The position numbers were made by a program, and so were the translations under genes. Shown one piece after another: positions 24,640-32,591 of a stretch of 37,600 nucleotides of DNA. Source of the stretch: an uncultured Clostridia bacterium (lineage in GTDB: Bacteria > Bacillota > Clostridia > Christensenellales > Pumilibacteraceae); NCBI GenBank assembly GCA_934270565.1, contig CAKQPR010000015.1, forward strand, positions 1-37,600. The letters run 5' to 3'. The notes beneath the pieces are model-generated. The model ran no database searches. It saw nothing but the letters and a program-made list of their open reading frames with translations, and was not told the DNA's origin. Numbering within the stretch: the stretch's first letter is position 1; every line of letters starts with the position of its first letter.

Positions 24640-25536
24640 ATGGAAGAAGAAATAATAAATTCGATCGCGGGTGAAGAAACGCCCGACGTCGCCGTGACGG
24701 AAAACGCGGAGGATCCCGAAACCGATCGGTCGGCTAAAAAAGACGCGGTTCGCGACGCCGAAATTCAGAAATACATAGATTCGCTGGAAGGCAAAGAGCT
24801 TTACGATCCCGACAGTTACGAGGTTCACCTCGAAAACTTCGACGGACCGCTCGACCTTCTGTGGTTTCTCGTTCGTCGCTCGAAAATCAACATAAACGAT
24901 ATTTTCCTGTCCGAAATCACCGAACAGTACCTCGCCACGATGTCTCAGGTGGACAACCTCGACCTCGAACGCGCTTCGGAATTCATCGAAGTTGCGGCTT
25001 GCCTTATCGAAATCAAATCGCGCGAAATTCTGCCGCGCCCGCCGGTTGACGAAGACCCCGAAGACGATCCGAAAGCCGCGCTTATCCGCAGAATGGAAGA
25101 GTACAGGCTTCTGAAAGAGGCGAGCGTGAAGATCAAGCCATTGGAGACGACCGGACTTCATTACCGCGACCCCGACCCGTCGGTAGGTAAACCGAGATTT
25201 ATTCTCGGCGATATGACGATGGACGGACTTCTGGACGCGCTGAAGAAAATGTTCGTTAAACTCGATTTCAAGGCGAAGAGCAATCAGGAACGCGCGCTCG
25301 TAATGGATCGCTTTACCGTCGCCGACAAGATGGCTCAGATCCGCGAATTATACGAGGACGCGGACACTATCAAGTTTACAGATCTGTTCGAGGACGATTA
25401 CTCGAAAATCGAGATAATCACGACCTTTCAGGCGATGCTCGAACTTATGAAAGGGCAGTATTTCCGCGCCGAACAGCACGAAGTTTTCGGCGAAATATTA
25501 CTTCACAGAATTCACGAGGTTAATAATTATGATTGA
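24640..25536 (+). CDS. scpA: Segregation and condensation protein A
   Basis: Kleisin subunit of the SMC-ScpAB condensin that compacts and segregates the chromosome. 298 residues, with an acidic extension of about 50 residues ahead of the usual start, then YEVHLENFDGPLDLLWFLVRRSKININDI and the helical SMC-neck-binding domain (FIEVAACLIEIKSREILP), and the C-terminal winged helix that binds the SMC head (TFQAMLELMKGQYFRAEQHEVFGEILL). It overlaps scpB by 8 bp. Confidence 0.94.
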   Translation: MEEEIINSIAGEETPDVAVTENAEDPETDRSAKKDAVRDAEIQKYIDSLEGKELYDPDSYEVHLENFDGPLDLLWFLVRRSKININDIFLSEITEQYLATMSQVDNLDLERASEFIEVAACLIEIKSREILPRPPVDEDPEDDPKAALIRRMEEYRLLKEASVKIKPLETTGLHYRDPDPSVGKPRFILGDMTMDGLLDALKKMFVKLDFKAKSNQERALVMDRFTVADKMAQIRELYEDADTIKFTDLFEDDYSKIEIITTFQAMLELMKGQYFRAEQHEVFGEILLHRIHEVNNYD

Positions 25537-26200
25537 CGTTTCTATGCTAGACGAGTTCCTCGAATCCATACTTTTTGTTTCGGGGAACGGACTTAAAGTG
25601 GAAGAGCTTGCAGGTATTCTCGAAATAAAAAAAGCGGATATAAACGCCGCTGTCGCGCGCCTTAAAGAGAAATATGGCGGGAAAAGCGGCATACACCTTA
25701 TAAGTTACAACGGAAAAATTCAGTTCGCCTCGAACCCCGAATATTCGGACGTGGTGGCTGCCGTGCTCAACCCGATCCGTGAGCGCGACCTCTCGAACGC
25801 GGCGCTCGAAACGATCGCGATTATCGCGTACCGTCAGCCCGTAACCCGCCTCGACATCGAGCAGATCCGCGGCGTGAGCAGCGAATACTGCGTTCAGCTG
25901 CTTCTGAAAAACAACCTTATCGAGGTTGTCGGGCGCAAGGAATCCCCCGGGAAACCGCTTCTTTTCGGTACGACCGACGAGTTCCTGAAACGTTTTCAGC
26001 TCGAAGACATTTCGCAGCTTCCCGATTACGAAACGCTTCTCGAATCGATCAGAGTGCTCGGCGGCGAGGGCGAAGAAAAACGCAGCATTTACAACGAATA
26101 CGAAATTCCCGACGAGGAAGCCGCCGAACCCGAGCTTCCCGCGGAAGAGGAAGTGCCCGACTTTCTCGCGGACGAAAAGAACCTCGAAAAGGTCGGCTGA
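25529..26200 (+). CDS. scpB: Segregation and condensation protein B
   Basis: Dimeric winged-helix partner of ScpA. Typical: LESILFVSGNGLKVEELAGIL at the N-terminus and LETIAIIAYRQPVTRLDIEQIRGV in the middle, then VGRKESPGKPLLFGTTDEFLKRF. The C-terminal 50 residues are acidic and variable. 223 residues. The ATG at 25529 overlaps scpA; an ATG five codons on is also possible. A terminator-like hairpin follows its stop. Confidence 0.94.
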   Translation: MIDVSMLDEFLESILFVSGNGLKVEELAGILEIKKADINAAVARLKEKYGGKSGIHLISYNGKIQFASNPEYSDVVAAVLNPIRERDLSNAALETIAIIAYRQPVTRLDIEQIRGVSSEYCVQLLLKNNLIEVVGRKESPGKPLLFGTTDEFLKRFQLEDISQLPDYETLLESIRVLGGEGEEKRSIYNEYEIPDEEAAEPELPAEEEVPDFLADEKNLEKVG

Positions 26201-26224
26201 AATTAAAACCCGAATAAAACAACT

Positions 26225-26270
26225 CTCCCGTAAGATACTAAAAATATGCTTACGGGAGTTTGTGTTTTTA
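26225..26270 (+). terminator. Terminator-like hairpin that contains the ytfI start codon
   Basis: CTCCCGTAAG (26225-26234) pairs perfectly with CTTACGGGAG (26249-26258) around a 14-base loop, followed by a T-rich TTTGTGTTTTTA. The ATG of the next gene (26246-26248) forms the last three bases of the loop. Either this is a partial terminator/attenuator or it controls ytfI translation. Confidence 0.7.
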
Positions 26271-26839
26271 TATTGATTATGTACGCGATATCGCTTCCGA
26301 TCCGACCCGAAATCGCTGTTTCTGCCGACCTTCTGCAAAACGACGGAAGCGTTACGGTTTCGCTTGCCGGCATAAAGCTGACATCGCTGAAAGTTTGGTT
26401 TTGCAGGGAGTGCGGTTGTGGCGCGGTGCGGATAAAGGGGAAGATCATAAACGCCGAACTGCATTTAAGCAACGACAAGGAAGACAAAAAATCGGTGCGT
26501 TATGCGGTTGACGTCAAATATTTTCCGATAATCGACGTGCCGCGGTTATCGGTGCGGACGCGGACGGGAAAACGCGACGACGCGTTATCGACGTGCATGC
26601 TTACTTCCGCAGTGCGGGGCGCGATAGGCTCGGCGCTGAACGCGCTCGTTCGGGCGCAGGGAACGGAAGCCGCGCTGGACTGTGCGGGGACTTTCGGTTC
26701 GGACGCGCTCTATTTTGCCGCCGACGGAATAATTGCGGTTTCGGTTGCGGATATTATATACGAATCGATTGCGTTCGTTGCGGCGAAGATCAGAGCCGCG
26801 CGCAAAACGCAACTGAAAAGGAAGGAGGCGAAGGTATGA
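26246..26839 (+). CDS. DUF2953-type membrane protein (YtfI-like)
   Basis: A 197-residue protein with one short hydrophobic N-terminal segment (VCVFILIMYAISLPI) and a basic C-terminus (KTQLKRKEAKV). Sequence alone gives a weak family match; the assignment leans on the position directly before ytfJ, as in Bacillus ytfI-ytfJ and many Clostridia. Function is unknown, though the family is spore-associated by neighbourhood. The start is uncertain: the ATG lies in a hairpin loop without a Shine-Dalgarno, and an in-frame ATG at 26279 would cut the membrane segment. It ends in an ATGA overlap with the next gene. Confidence 0.62.
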   Translation: MLTGVCVFILIMYAISLPIRPEIAVSADLLQNDGSVTVSLAGIKLTSLKVWFCRECGCGAVRIKGKIINAELHLSNDKEDKKSVRYAVDVKYFPIIDVPRLSVRTRTGKRDDALSTCMLTSAVRGAIGSALNALVRAQGTEAALDCAGTFGSDALYFAADGIIAVSVADIIYESIAFVAAKIRAARKTQLKRKEAKV

Positions 26840-27219
26840 TTATAGACCACGAACAGCATCCGATCGAGCGGATTATGGACAACGCGTTCGTTAAAATGCG
26901 CGGGCTTGTGAGCGCGGACACCGTTATCGGCAACGCCGTAACGACAGCCGACGGAGTGACGATTATCCCCGTAAGCCGCGTTACGATGGGGTTTCTGACG
27001 GGCGGCGGCGAGTACGCGCAAGGAGCGGGTTTCTCGGAACGCGAGTATCCGTTTGCGGGTGGAAGCGGCGCGGGCGTTTCGGTCGCACCTGTCGGTTTTT
27101 TAGTGAACGACGGCAAGTCCGTCAAGCTTGTCGGCGTCGAGAACAAGGGGCTTTACGACAAGCTCATAAACCTTATCCCCGACGTTATCGGCGCGTTCAA
27201 CTGCGGAAAAAATGAGTAG
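26836..27219 (+). CDS. ytfJ: GerW/YtfJ family sporulation protein
   Basis: Small 127-residue protein of the spore-germination-associated YtfJ family. It has the typical N-terminal IERIMDNAFVKMRGLVSADTVIGNAV, GVTIIPVSRVTMGF, then a glycine-rich stretch GGSGAGVSVAPVGFLV. AAGGAGGCGAAGG precedes the ATG at 26836, and the start overlaps the upstream stop. Much longer in-frame extensions exist but only read through the upstream gene. Suggests that the organism or its ancestor sporulates. Confidence 0.88.
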   Translation: MIIDHEQHPIERIMDNAFVKMRGLVSADTVIGNAVTTADGVTIIPVSRVTMGFLTGGGEYAQGAGFSEREYPFAGGSGAGVSVAPVGFLVNDGKSVKLVGVENKGLYDKLINLIPDVIGAFNCGKNE

Positions 27220-28357
27220 AAAAAGTCTTTTAAAAACTCTGTTTTTCGCCGTTTTGCTGCCGATTTGTCTGATTTTTGCGGTGTTTTGTCGAAGAGAGAT
27301 TGCCGCGGCGGATTCGGCTTCGAGCGCGGCGGCAATGATCACGATCGAGGCGGGATCGGGCAGAGTTCTGTACGAAAAGAACGCCGATGTTCGCCGTCCT
27401 ATGGCGAGCACGACCAAGATCGCGACTGCGATTACGGTTATAGACAACGTTTCCGATCTCGACACAACGGTAGTCGTGCCCGATTGCGCGGTGGGCGTCG
27501 AAGGTTCGTCGATATATCTTCAAAAAGGAGAAACGGCAACCGTCCGCGATCTTCTTTACGGGCTGATGCTGCAGTCGGGTAACGATTGCGCCGTCGCTCT
27601 GGCGGTGACGACTGCGGGGAATGTGGAAAAATTCGCCGCTCTTATGAACGAAACGGCTCGCACGTGCGGAGCGGAAAACACGAATTTCGTTACGCCGCAC
27701 GGACTTCACGACGATAACCACTATACGACCGCGCGCGACCTTGCGACGATTTCCGCATACGCGATGAAAAATCCCGTTTTTCGCGAAATCGTATCGACGA
27801 AGCGCCACGTTATGCCGTGGGCGGGGCACGATTACGACCGCGTTATTTTAAATAAGAATAAGATTTTATCCACCTTCGACGGCGGCGACGGAATAAAAAC
27901 CGGTTATACGAAAAAGGCTGGCAGATGCCTCGTTTCGTCCGCCACCCGAAACGGTATGACGGTGATTTCCGTCGTGCTTAATTGCGGACCTATGTTCGAG
28001 GAGTGCAGAACGCTCATGGAGCGCGCCTTCGACGAGTATTCGCTCGTGGACGTAAGCGCGATCGCTCCTAATGTGGAGTGTGCGACGGTCGATTCTCCGT
28101 CCTCAACGGTCGTGCTCCGACCGAACGAAAAAACGCTTTACCCGATGACCGAGACCGAGCGGAATTCGCTCGAGTTTGGCACGAAAAACGTGTTTGCGGT
28201 GCGCGGCGGCACGAAAAAAGGGTACGAAAACGGAAAAATTTGCGTAACCCTTGAAAAACGGTTGCTTTTTGAGCTGAAATTGTTTACCATAGAAGACGTC
28301 GGGACTTTGCCGGTGAGCGATATACTTTACAGGATCGCGGGCGAGTGGAACGGCTAA
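27212..28357 (+). CDS. Serine-type D-Ala-D-Ala carboxypeptidase (DacF-like, PBP5 family)
   Basis: Trims the terminal D-alanine of peptidoglycan stem peptides outside the membrane. A signal peptide covers about 1-33. Penicillin-binding motifs are complete: SxxK at S66-K69 (MASTTKI), SGN at 122-124, KTG at 229-231 (GIKTGYTKKAGR). A C-terminal PBP5_C-like domain follows from about 290. 381 residues. It overlaps ytfJ by 8 bp; sporulation DacF is the likely relative given its neighbours. Confidence 0.91.
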   Translation: MSRKSLLKTLFFAVLLPICLIFAVFCRREIAAADSASSAAAMITIEAGSGRVLYEKNADVRRPMASTTKIATAITVIDNVSDLDTTVVVPDCAVGVEGSSIYLQKGETATVRDLLYGLMLQSGNDCAVALAVTTAGNVEKFAALMNETARTCGAENTNFVTPHGLHDDNHYTTARDLATISAYAMKNPVFREIVSTKRHVMPWAGHDYDRVILNKNKILSTFDGGDGIKTGYTKKAGRCLVSSATRNGMTVISVVLNCGPMFEECRTLMERAFDEYSLVDVSAIAPNVECATVDSPSSTVVLRPNEKTLYPMTETERNSLEFGTKNVFAVRGGTKKGYENGKICVTLEKRLLFELKLFTIEDVGTLPVSDILYRIAGEWNG

Positions 28358-28379
28358 TAAAATAAGGTAAGCGCAACTA

Positions 28380-29093
28380 ATGAGAATCAACAAATTTCTG
28401 GCGGAATGCGGGCTTGCGAGCAGGCGGAATTGCGAAGCGCTCGTAACGCAGGGCAGGGTAAAGGTAAACGGCAAGAAGATAACTAATCTTGCGACGGACG
28501 TGGATGAAGAAATCGACCTCGTGAGCGTGGACGATAAGCCAGTAAAGCCGATCGGCAAGCACCTGTATATTCTGCTCAACAAGCCGAAGGGCTACGTTTG
28601 CACCACTTCCGACGAACACGGCAGAAAAACCGTAATGGACTTTTTCGAGGGTAAGTACGACGGCAAGAGACTTTTTCCCGTCGGCAGGCTCGATTACGAT
28701 ACCGAGGGCATGCTTCTGATGACCACGGACGGCGATTTAAGCAACCGTCTCATGCACCCGCGCAACGAAATAACCAAGACTTACGTTGCGAAGATCGAGG
28801 GCGAAATCAGCGAAGCCGACCTTAACAAACTCCGCGACGGCGTTATGCTCGACGGCGTGAAAACCAAGAAATGCAAGGTGAAACTACTCGGTTACGACGG
28901 AAAGATTTCGCGCATAGAAGTAGTGATTTCGGAAGGCAGAAACCGTCAGGTGAGAAGAATGTTCGAGAGCATAAACCGCGACGTGATTTTCCTTAAACGC
29001 GTGGCTATCGGCGAAATCAAGCTCGGCGGACTCTATCGCGGCAATTTCCGCGAACTCAAACCGAGCGAAATAGAGTACCTTAAAAAGGTCTGA
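28380..29093 (+). CDS. rluB: 23S rRNA pseudouridine synthase, RsuA/RluB family
   Basis: Converts a uridine in 23S rRNA to pseudouridine. N-terminal S4 domain (MRINKFLAECGLASRRNCEALV, about 1-50), then the catalytic domain with GRLDYDTEGMLL (D105 nucleophile), LSNRLMHPRNEITKTY and the C-terminal ISEGRNRQVRRMFESI. 237 residues. A clear terminator follows. Confidence 0.92.
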   Translation: MRINKFLAECGLASRRNCEALVTQGRVKVNGKKITNLATDVDEEIDLVSVDDKPVKPIGKHLYILLNKPKGYVCTTSDEHGRKTVMDFFEGKYDGKRLFPVGRLDYDTEGMLLMTTDGDLSNRLMHPRNEITKTYVAKIEGEISEADLNKLRDGVMLDGVKTKKCKVKLLGYDGKISRIEVVISEGRNRQVRRMFESINRDVIFLKRVAIGEIKLGGLYRGNFRELKPSEIEYLKKV

Positions 29094-29110
29094 AAACCGA
29101 ATATTCGGAC

Positions 29111-29150
29111 AAACCCGCGAGCTTTGTTTGTTTAAACGCCCGCGGGTTTT
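29111..29150 (+). terminator. Intrinsic terminator after rluB
   Basis: Perfect 9-bp stem AAACCCGCG (29111-29119) with CGCGGGTTT (29141-29149) around a 21-base loop, followed by T/A-rich sequence and a later run of eight T. Confidence 0.82.
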
Positions 29151-29191
29151 AAATTTAATTTTTTTTGATTGCGTTTTTCGTCGAAATTCGC

Positions 29192-29220
29192 TTGTCTTTT
29201 ATAGACAAAAAGGTTATAAT
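29192..29220 (+). promoter_or_regulatory. Promoter of the decarboxylase cluster with overlapping inverted repeat
   Basis: -35 TTGTCT (29192-29197), 17-bp spacer, -10 TATAAT (29215-29220). The -35 is half of the inverted repeat TTGTCT-N5-AGACAA (29192-29208), positioned as an operator would be. The first gene starts 55 bp downstream with GGAGG. Confidence 0.8.
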
Positions 29221-29274
29221 GTTATAGTGGAAATTTTGGGATAAAATTTTCGCAAAACTTATGGAGGCTAATTT

Positions 29275-30654
29275 ATGAAGAGTGTCAAGGAACTTAACAA
29301 AGTTGCCGACGCCGCAACCAAATCGGTGCGTAAAGTCATCGACGCGGTAGTAGACGAGCAGTCGTTTATCGAATCCGACCGCTTTGTCCGCTCCGAAACC
29401 GAGCTCGGTTCGGCAATAGGCGAGGGCGTCGTATCGGGTCTTGCGACCGTGCTCGATCAGAACGTCGCGCTGTTCGCGGTGAACGGCGACGTGCTTAAAG
29501 GCAGTATCGGCAAGGCAAATTCGGCTAAAATCGTCAAATGCGTTCGTAACGCCGTCAAATCGTCTATGCCGCTTATCGGGATCGTCGATACCATGGGCGC
29601 GAGATTTGCGGAGGGGCTCGAAGCGCTCGAGGGCTATGCGGATATTCTTCATTCGTTCTCGGAGGCGGCGGGCGAAACGCTTACCGTTCTCGTCGTAAAG
29701 GGCAGCAACTTCGGTTCGCTTTCTTATCTTACCGGAATCGCCGACTTTACGATCTTATACGACAAATCGGTTACGGCAACCTCGTCGCCGCTTATTCTTG
29801 CGGCAAAAGCGGGTAAGGAAACCGCAAAAATCGGTACCGCCGCCGCTTTGTCGGAAGCGGGGCTCGCTTCGCTTACGGTCAAAACCGACGAAGAGCTCGG
29901 TTCTGCGATCCGCAAAATTCTTACCGCAGTCGGCGAGGACGTGATTGCTTCGGACGACGACGGAAACCGCACTTGCCCCGATCTTACGGCTAAGTCCAAA
30001 ATGCGCGATATCGTTTCGTCGGTTATCGACAAGGATTCGCTGTTCGAAGTTAAAAAGGATTACGGAAAAGAGGCGATTACCGGTTTTGCACGTCTTAACG
30101 GCATTTCGGTGGGCGTTGTCGCTACCGACGCGAAAGTCGCGGGCGGTAAGCTCACTCACGACGGTATCCGCAAAATCACTTCGCTTTTGTATCTTTGCGA
30201 CGATTTCGGACTTCCCGTCGTGACTTTTGCAGACTGCACCGGCGTTGCCGATTGCGCGAAGTGCCAGCCCGATCTTATGACGGCTACCGCGCGCCTTCTC
30301 GGCGAGCTTGGCTCGATCGGAACCGCCAAGATTTCGGTTATCTGCGGAAAAGCGACCGGACTCGGCTATATCGCGTTCGCGTCCAAGAAATATTACGATT
30401 ACACGATCGCGTGGGATAAAGCGACTATCGGCATGATGGACGATCTTGCGTCTGCCGAACTCGTTTACGCCGACCGCATCGCAAAAGCTCCCGATCGCGA
30501 CAAAGCGGCTAAGAAGCTCGCCAAAGAATACGGCGAAGAAAACACTTCCGCAGTCGTCGTTGCGCAGGGCGGATACATCGACAACGTTATTTCGCCCGAA
30601 CTTACCCGTCCGTATCTTGTCGGCGCGGTTCAGGCATTCATCAACAAGAGGTGA
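29275..30654 (+). CDS. Divergent carboxyltransferase (MmdA/AccD-like) of a Na+-pump decarboxylase
   Basis: Crotonase-fold carboxyltransferase of two similar halves, the type that moves CO2 between an acyl-CoA and biotin. 459 residues, shorter than MmdA (about 510). The fold is recognisable from GEGVVSGLATVLDQNVALFAVNGDVLKGSIG and, in the C-half, VGVVATDAKVAGGKLTHDGIRK and LCDDFGLPVVTFADCTG. Key loops differ from the usual: DSGGAR is DTMGAR (105-110), the GGA-type oxyanion loop is NFGSLSY (145-151), and GGAY is TGLGYIAF. The acyl substrate is uncertain. First gene of the five-gene cluster. Confidence 0.78.
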   Translation: MKSVKELNKVADAATKSVRKVIDAVVDEQSFIESDRFVRSETELGSAIGEGVVSGLATVLDQNVALFAVNGDVLKGSIGKANSAKIVKCVRNAVKSSMPLIGIVDTMGARFAEGLEALEGYADILHSFSEAAGETLTVLVVKGSNFGSLSYLTGIADFTILYDKSVTATSSPLILAAKAGKETAKIGTAAALSEAGLASLTVKTDEELGSAIRKILTAVGEDVIASDDDGNRTCPDLTAKSKMRDIVSSVIDKDSLFEVKKDYGKEAITGFARLNGISVGVVATDAKVAGGKLTHDGIRKITSLLYLCDDFGLPVVTFADCTGVADCAKCQPDLMTATARLLGELGSIGTAKISVICGKATGLGYIAFASKKYYDYTIAWDKATIGMMDDLASAELVYADRIAKAPDRDKAAKKLAKEYGEENTSAVVVAQGGYIDNVISPELTRPYLVGAVQAFINKR

Positions 30655-30659
30655 AAAAT

Positions 30660-30980
30660 ATGTTGTTTGCAGTTAAAAACGCGGATATAAGCGCGCTCGA
30701 CAGTCTGCTCGTGTTCTTTGTGGGAATGCTGATGGTGTTCCTCGCGCTCGCGATCATCATTTTCGTCGTTCTCGCTTACGTCGGAGTGTTCAAGCTCGCC
30801 GACCGCAAAAAAGCGAAACCCGCGCCCGAACCCGAAATCGCTTCGGAAACGGAAATTCCGGCAACGGACGACGCCGAAGTCGTCGCGGCAATTATGGCTG
30901 CGGTTACGGCGGTAATGGCAAGCGAATCGAAGAGCGGAGAAGTCGCTCCGTTCAGAGTAAAAAGCATCGTAAGAAAATAA
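30660..30980 (+). CDS. OadG-family small membrane subunit (decarboxylase gamma)
   Basis: A 106-residue protein with one N-terminal transmembrane helix (VFFVGMLMVFLALAIIIFVVLAYVGVF) followed by a Pro/Glu/Ala-rich hydrophilic tail, as in OadG, which holds the carboxyltransferase against the beta pump. I prefer ATG 30660, seven bases after AGAGGTG, to the GTG at 30651. The identity rests on shape and neighbours. Confidence 0.8.
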   Translation: MLFAVKNADISALDSLLVFFVGMLMVFLALAIIIFVVLAYVGVFKLADRKKAKPAPEPEIASETEIPATDDAEVVAAIMAAVTAVMASESKSGEVAPFRVKSIVRK

Positions 30981-31007
30981 CGTTTGATTTTTTAAGGAGA
31001 TATTATT

Positions 31008-31364
31008 ATGCGTAAGTTCAACGTAAACGTAAACGGAAACGTCTACTCGGTAGAAGTAGAGGAAATCACCGACGGAGCGGTTGCTGCTCCCGTCGTTCAG
31101 CCCGCTCCCGTAGCGGCTGCTCCCGCTCCCGCGGCTAAACCCGTAGTTACCGGCGGCACGGCTGTCAATTCGCCCATGCCCGGCACCGTGCTCAAACTTG
31201 CGGTCGCGGACGGCGCTACCGTTAAAAAAGGCGAAAAAATCCTCGTTCTCGAAGCTATGAAAATGGAGAACGACATCAACGCTTCCGCAGACGGCGTCGT
31301 TACCTTTATGGTAAAAACCGGCGAAACCGTCGAGACCGGCGCAAAGCTTGCCGTCATTAAATAG
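31008..31364 (+). CDS. Biotin carboxyl carrier protein
   Basis: Carries CO2 on biotin between the carboxyltransferases and the membrane subunit. 118 residues: a short N-terminal part, a Pro/Ala-rich flexible linker (about 24-46), then a biotinyl domain with EAMKMEN and biotin-accepting K85. It is the only biotin domain in the cluster, since OadA below has none. AAGGAG precedes the ATG. Confidence 0.94.
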   Translation: MRKFNVNVNGNVYSVEVEEITDGAVAAPVVQPAPVAAAPAPAAKPVVTGGTAVNSPMPGTVLKLAVADGATVKKGEKILVLEAMKMENDINASADGVVTFMVKTGETVETGAKLAVIK

Positions 31365-31373
31365 GGGGCTTAG

Positions 31374-32570
31374 ATGGACTTCATCGAAACAATGGTGAAC
31401 CTGTGGCAAAGCACGGGTATTGCCCATTCGATAGCTCACAATGAGTGGCAGAATTACGTTATGATCTTAGTATCGTTCGTTCTGTTTTATCTCGCTATCG
31501 TCAAGCAATTCGAGCCGCTTTTGCTTCTTCCGATCTCGTTCGGTATGTTTATCATCAATATCCCGGGCGCGAAGGACGTACTCTTCGGTACGGGACACGG
31601 GGCAACCGCGGAAGATTTAGCCAGAATAGCTGCAAGCGGTGGAGAACCGACTTACGGGCTTTTCCATTACCTCGAATTCGGCGTATCCAAGGTAATTTAC
31701 CCGCCGCTTATATTCTTAGGTATAGGCGCGATGACCGACTTCGGTCCGCTTATCGCCAACCCGAAAAGCCTTCTTATAGGCGCGGGCGCTCAGCTCGGCG
31801 TGTTTATCGCTTTTGTCGGCGCGATCCTTCTCGGATTCGACGGATGTTCCGCGGCGGCTATCGGTATTATCGGCGGCGCGGACGGTCCTACGGCTATCTA
31901 CGTTACTCAGAAACTCGCTCCGCATCTTCTGTCGGCTATCGCGATAGCGGCTTATTCTTATATGGCGCTTATCCCGATTATTCAGCCGCCTATCATGAAG
32001 CTTCTCACGACGAAGAAAGAGCGTCTTATCAGAATGGAGCAGCTTCGCCCCGTATCCAAACGCGAGAAGATTATTTTCCCGATCGCGGTTACGCTTATCG
32101 CGGGCTTGCTTCTTCCGGACTCGCTCCCGCTTCTCGGTATGCTTATGCTCGGCAACCTCTTCAAGGAGAGCCTTGTAACCGAGCGTCTCGCAAAAACCGC
32201 AAGCAACGAGCTTTGCAATATCATTACGATTCTGCTCGGCACGATCGTCGGAACGAAAGCAATCGGTACGACGTTCCTTACGTTCGATACGCTTAAAATA
32301 GTCGTGCTCGGACTGTGCGCGTTCTGCTTCGGTACGGTCGGCGGACTTGTCACCGCAAAGATCCTTAACGTGATCAGCGGAGGCAAGATCAACCCGCTTA
32401 TCGGCAGCGCGGGCGTTTCCGCTGTGCCTATGGCGGCGCGCGTATCGCAAAAAGTAGGGCAGGAATACGACCCCAACAACTATTTGCTTATGCACGCTAT
32501 GGGTCCGAACGTCGCGGGCGTTATCGGTTCTGCCGTCGCCGCGGGCGTATTCATTTCGATTTTCGCTTAA
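31374..32570 (+). CDS. oadB: Sodium-ion-translocating decarboxylase beta subunit
   Basis: Membrane pump that decarboxylates carboxybiotin and exports Na+. 398 residues with about nine to eleven hydrophobic segments. Family hallmarks: GIIGGADGPTAIYVT (D170 of GGAD is the conserved Na+-site aspartate), LGNLFKESLVTERL, GSAGVSAVPMAARVSQKVGQ. An 80-residue N-terminal segment includes a glycine-rich soluble loop. AGGGGG precedes the ATG. The partner carboxyltransferases lie on both sides. Confidence 0.94.
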   Translation: MDFIETMVNLWQSTGIAHSIAHNEWQNYVMILVSFVLFYLAIVKQFEPLLLLPISFGMFIINIPGAKDVLFGTGHGATAEDLARIAASGGEPTYGLFHYLEFGVSKVIYPPLIFLGIGAMTDFGPLIANPKSLLIGAGAQLGVFIAFVGAILLGFDGCSAAAIGIIGGADGPTAIYVTQKLAPHLLSAIAIAAYSYMALIPIIQPPIMKLLTTKKERLIRMEQLRPVSKREKIIFPIAVTLIAGLLLPDSLPLLGMLMLGNLFKESLVTERLAKTASNELCNIITILLGTIVGTKAIGTTFLTFDTLKIVVLGLCAFCFGTVGGLVTAKILNVISGGKINPLIGSAGVSAVPMAARVSQKVGQEYDPNNYLLMHAMGPNVAGVIGSAVAAGVFISIFA

Positions 32571-32591
32571 AGATTTTCAGGAGATATTATT

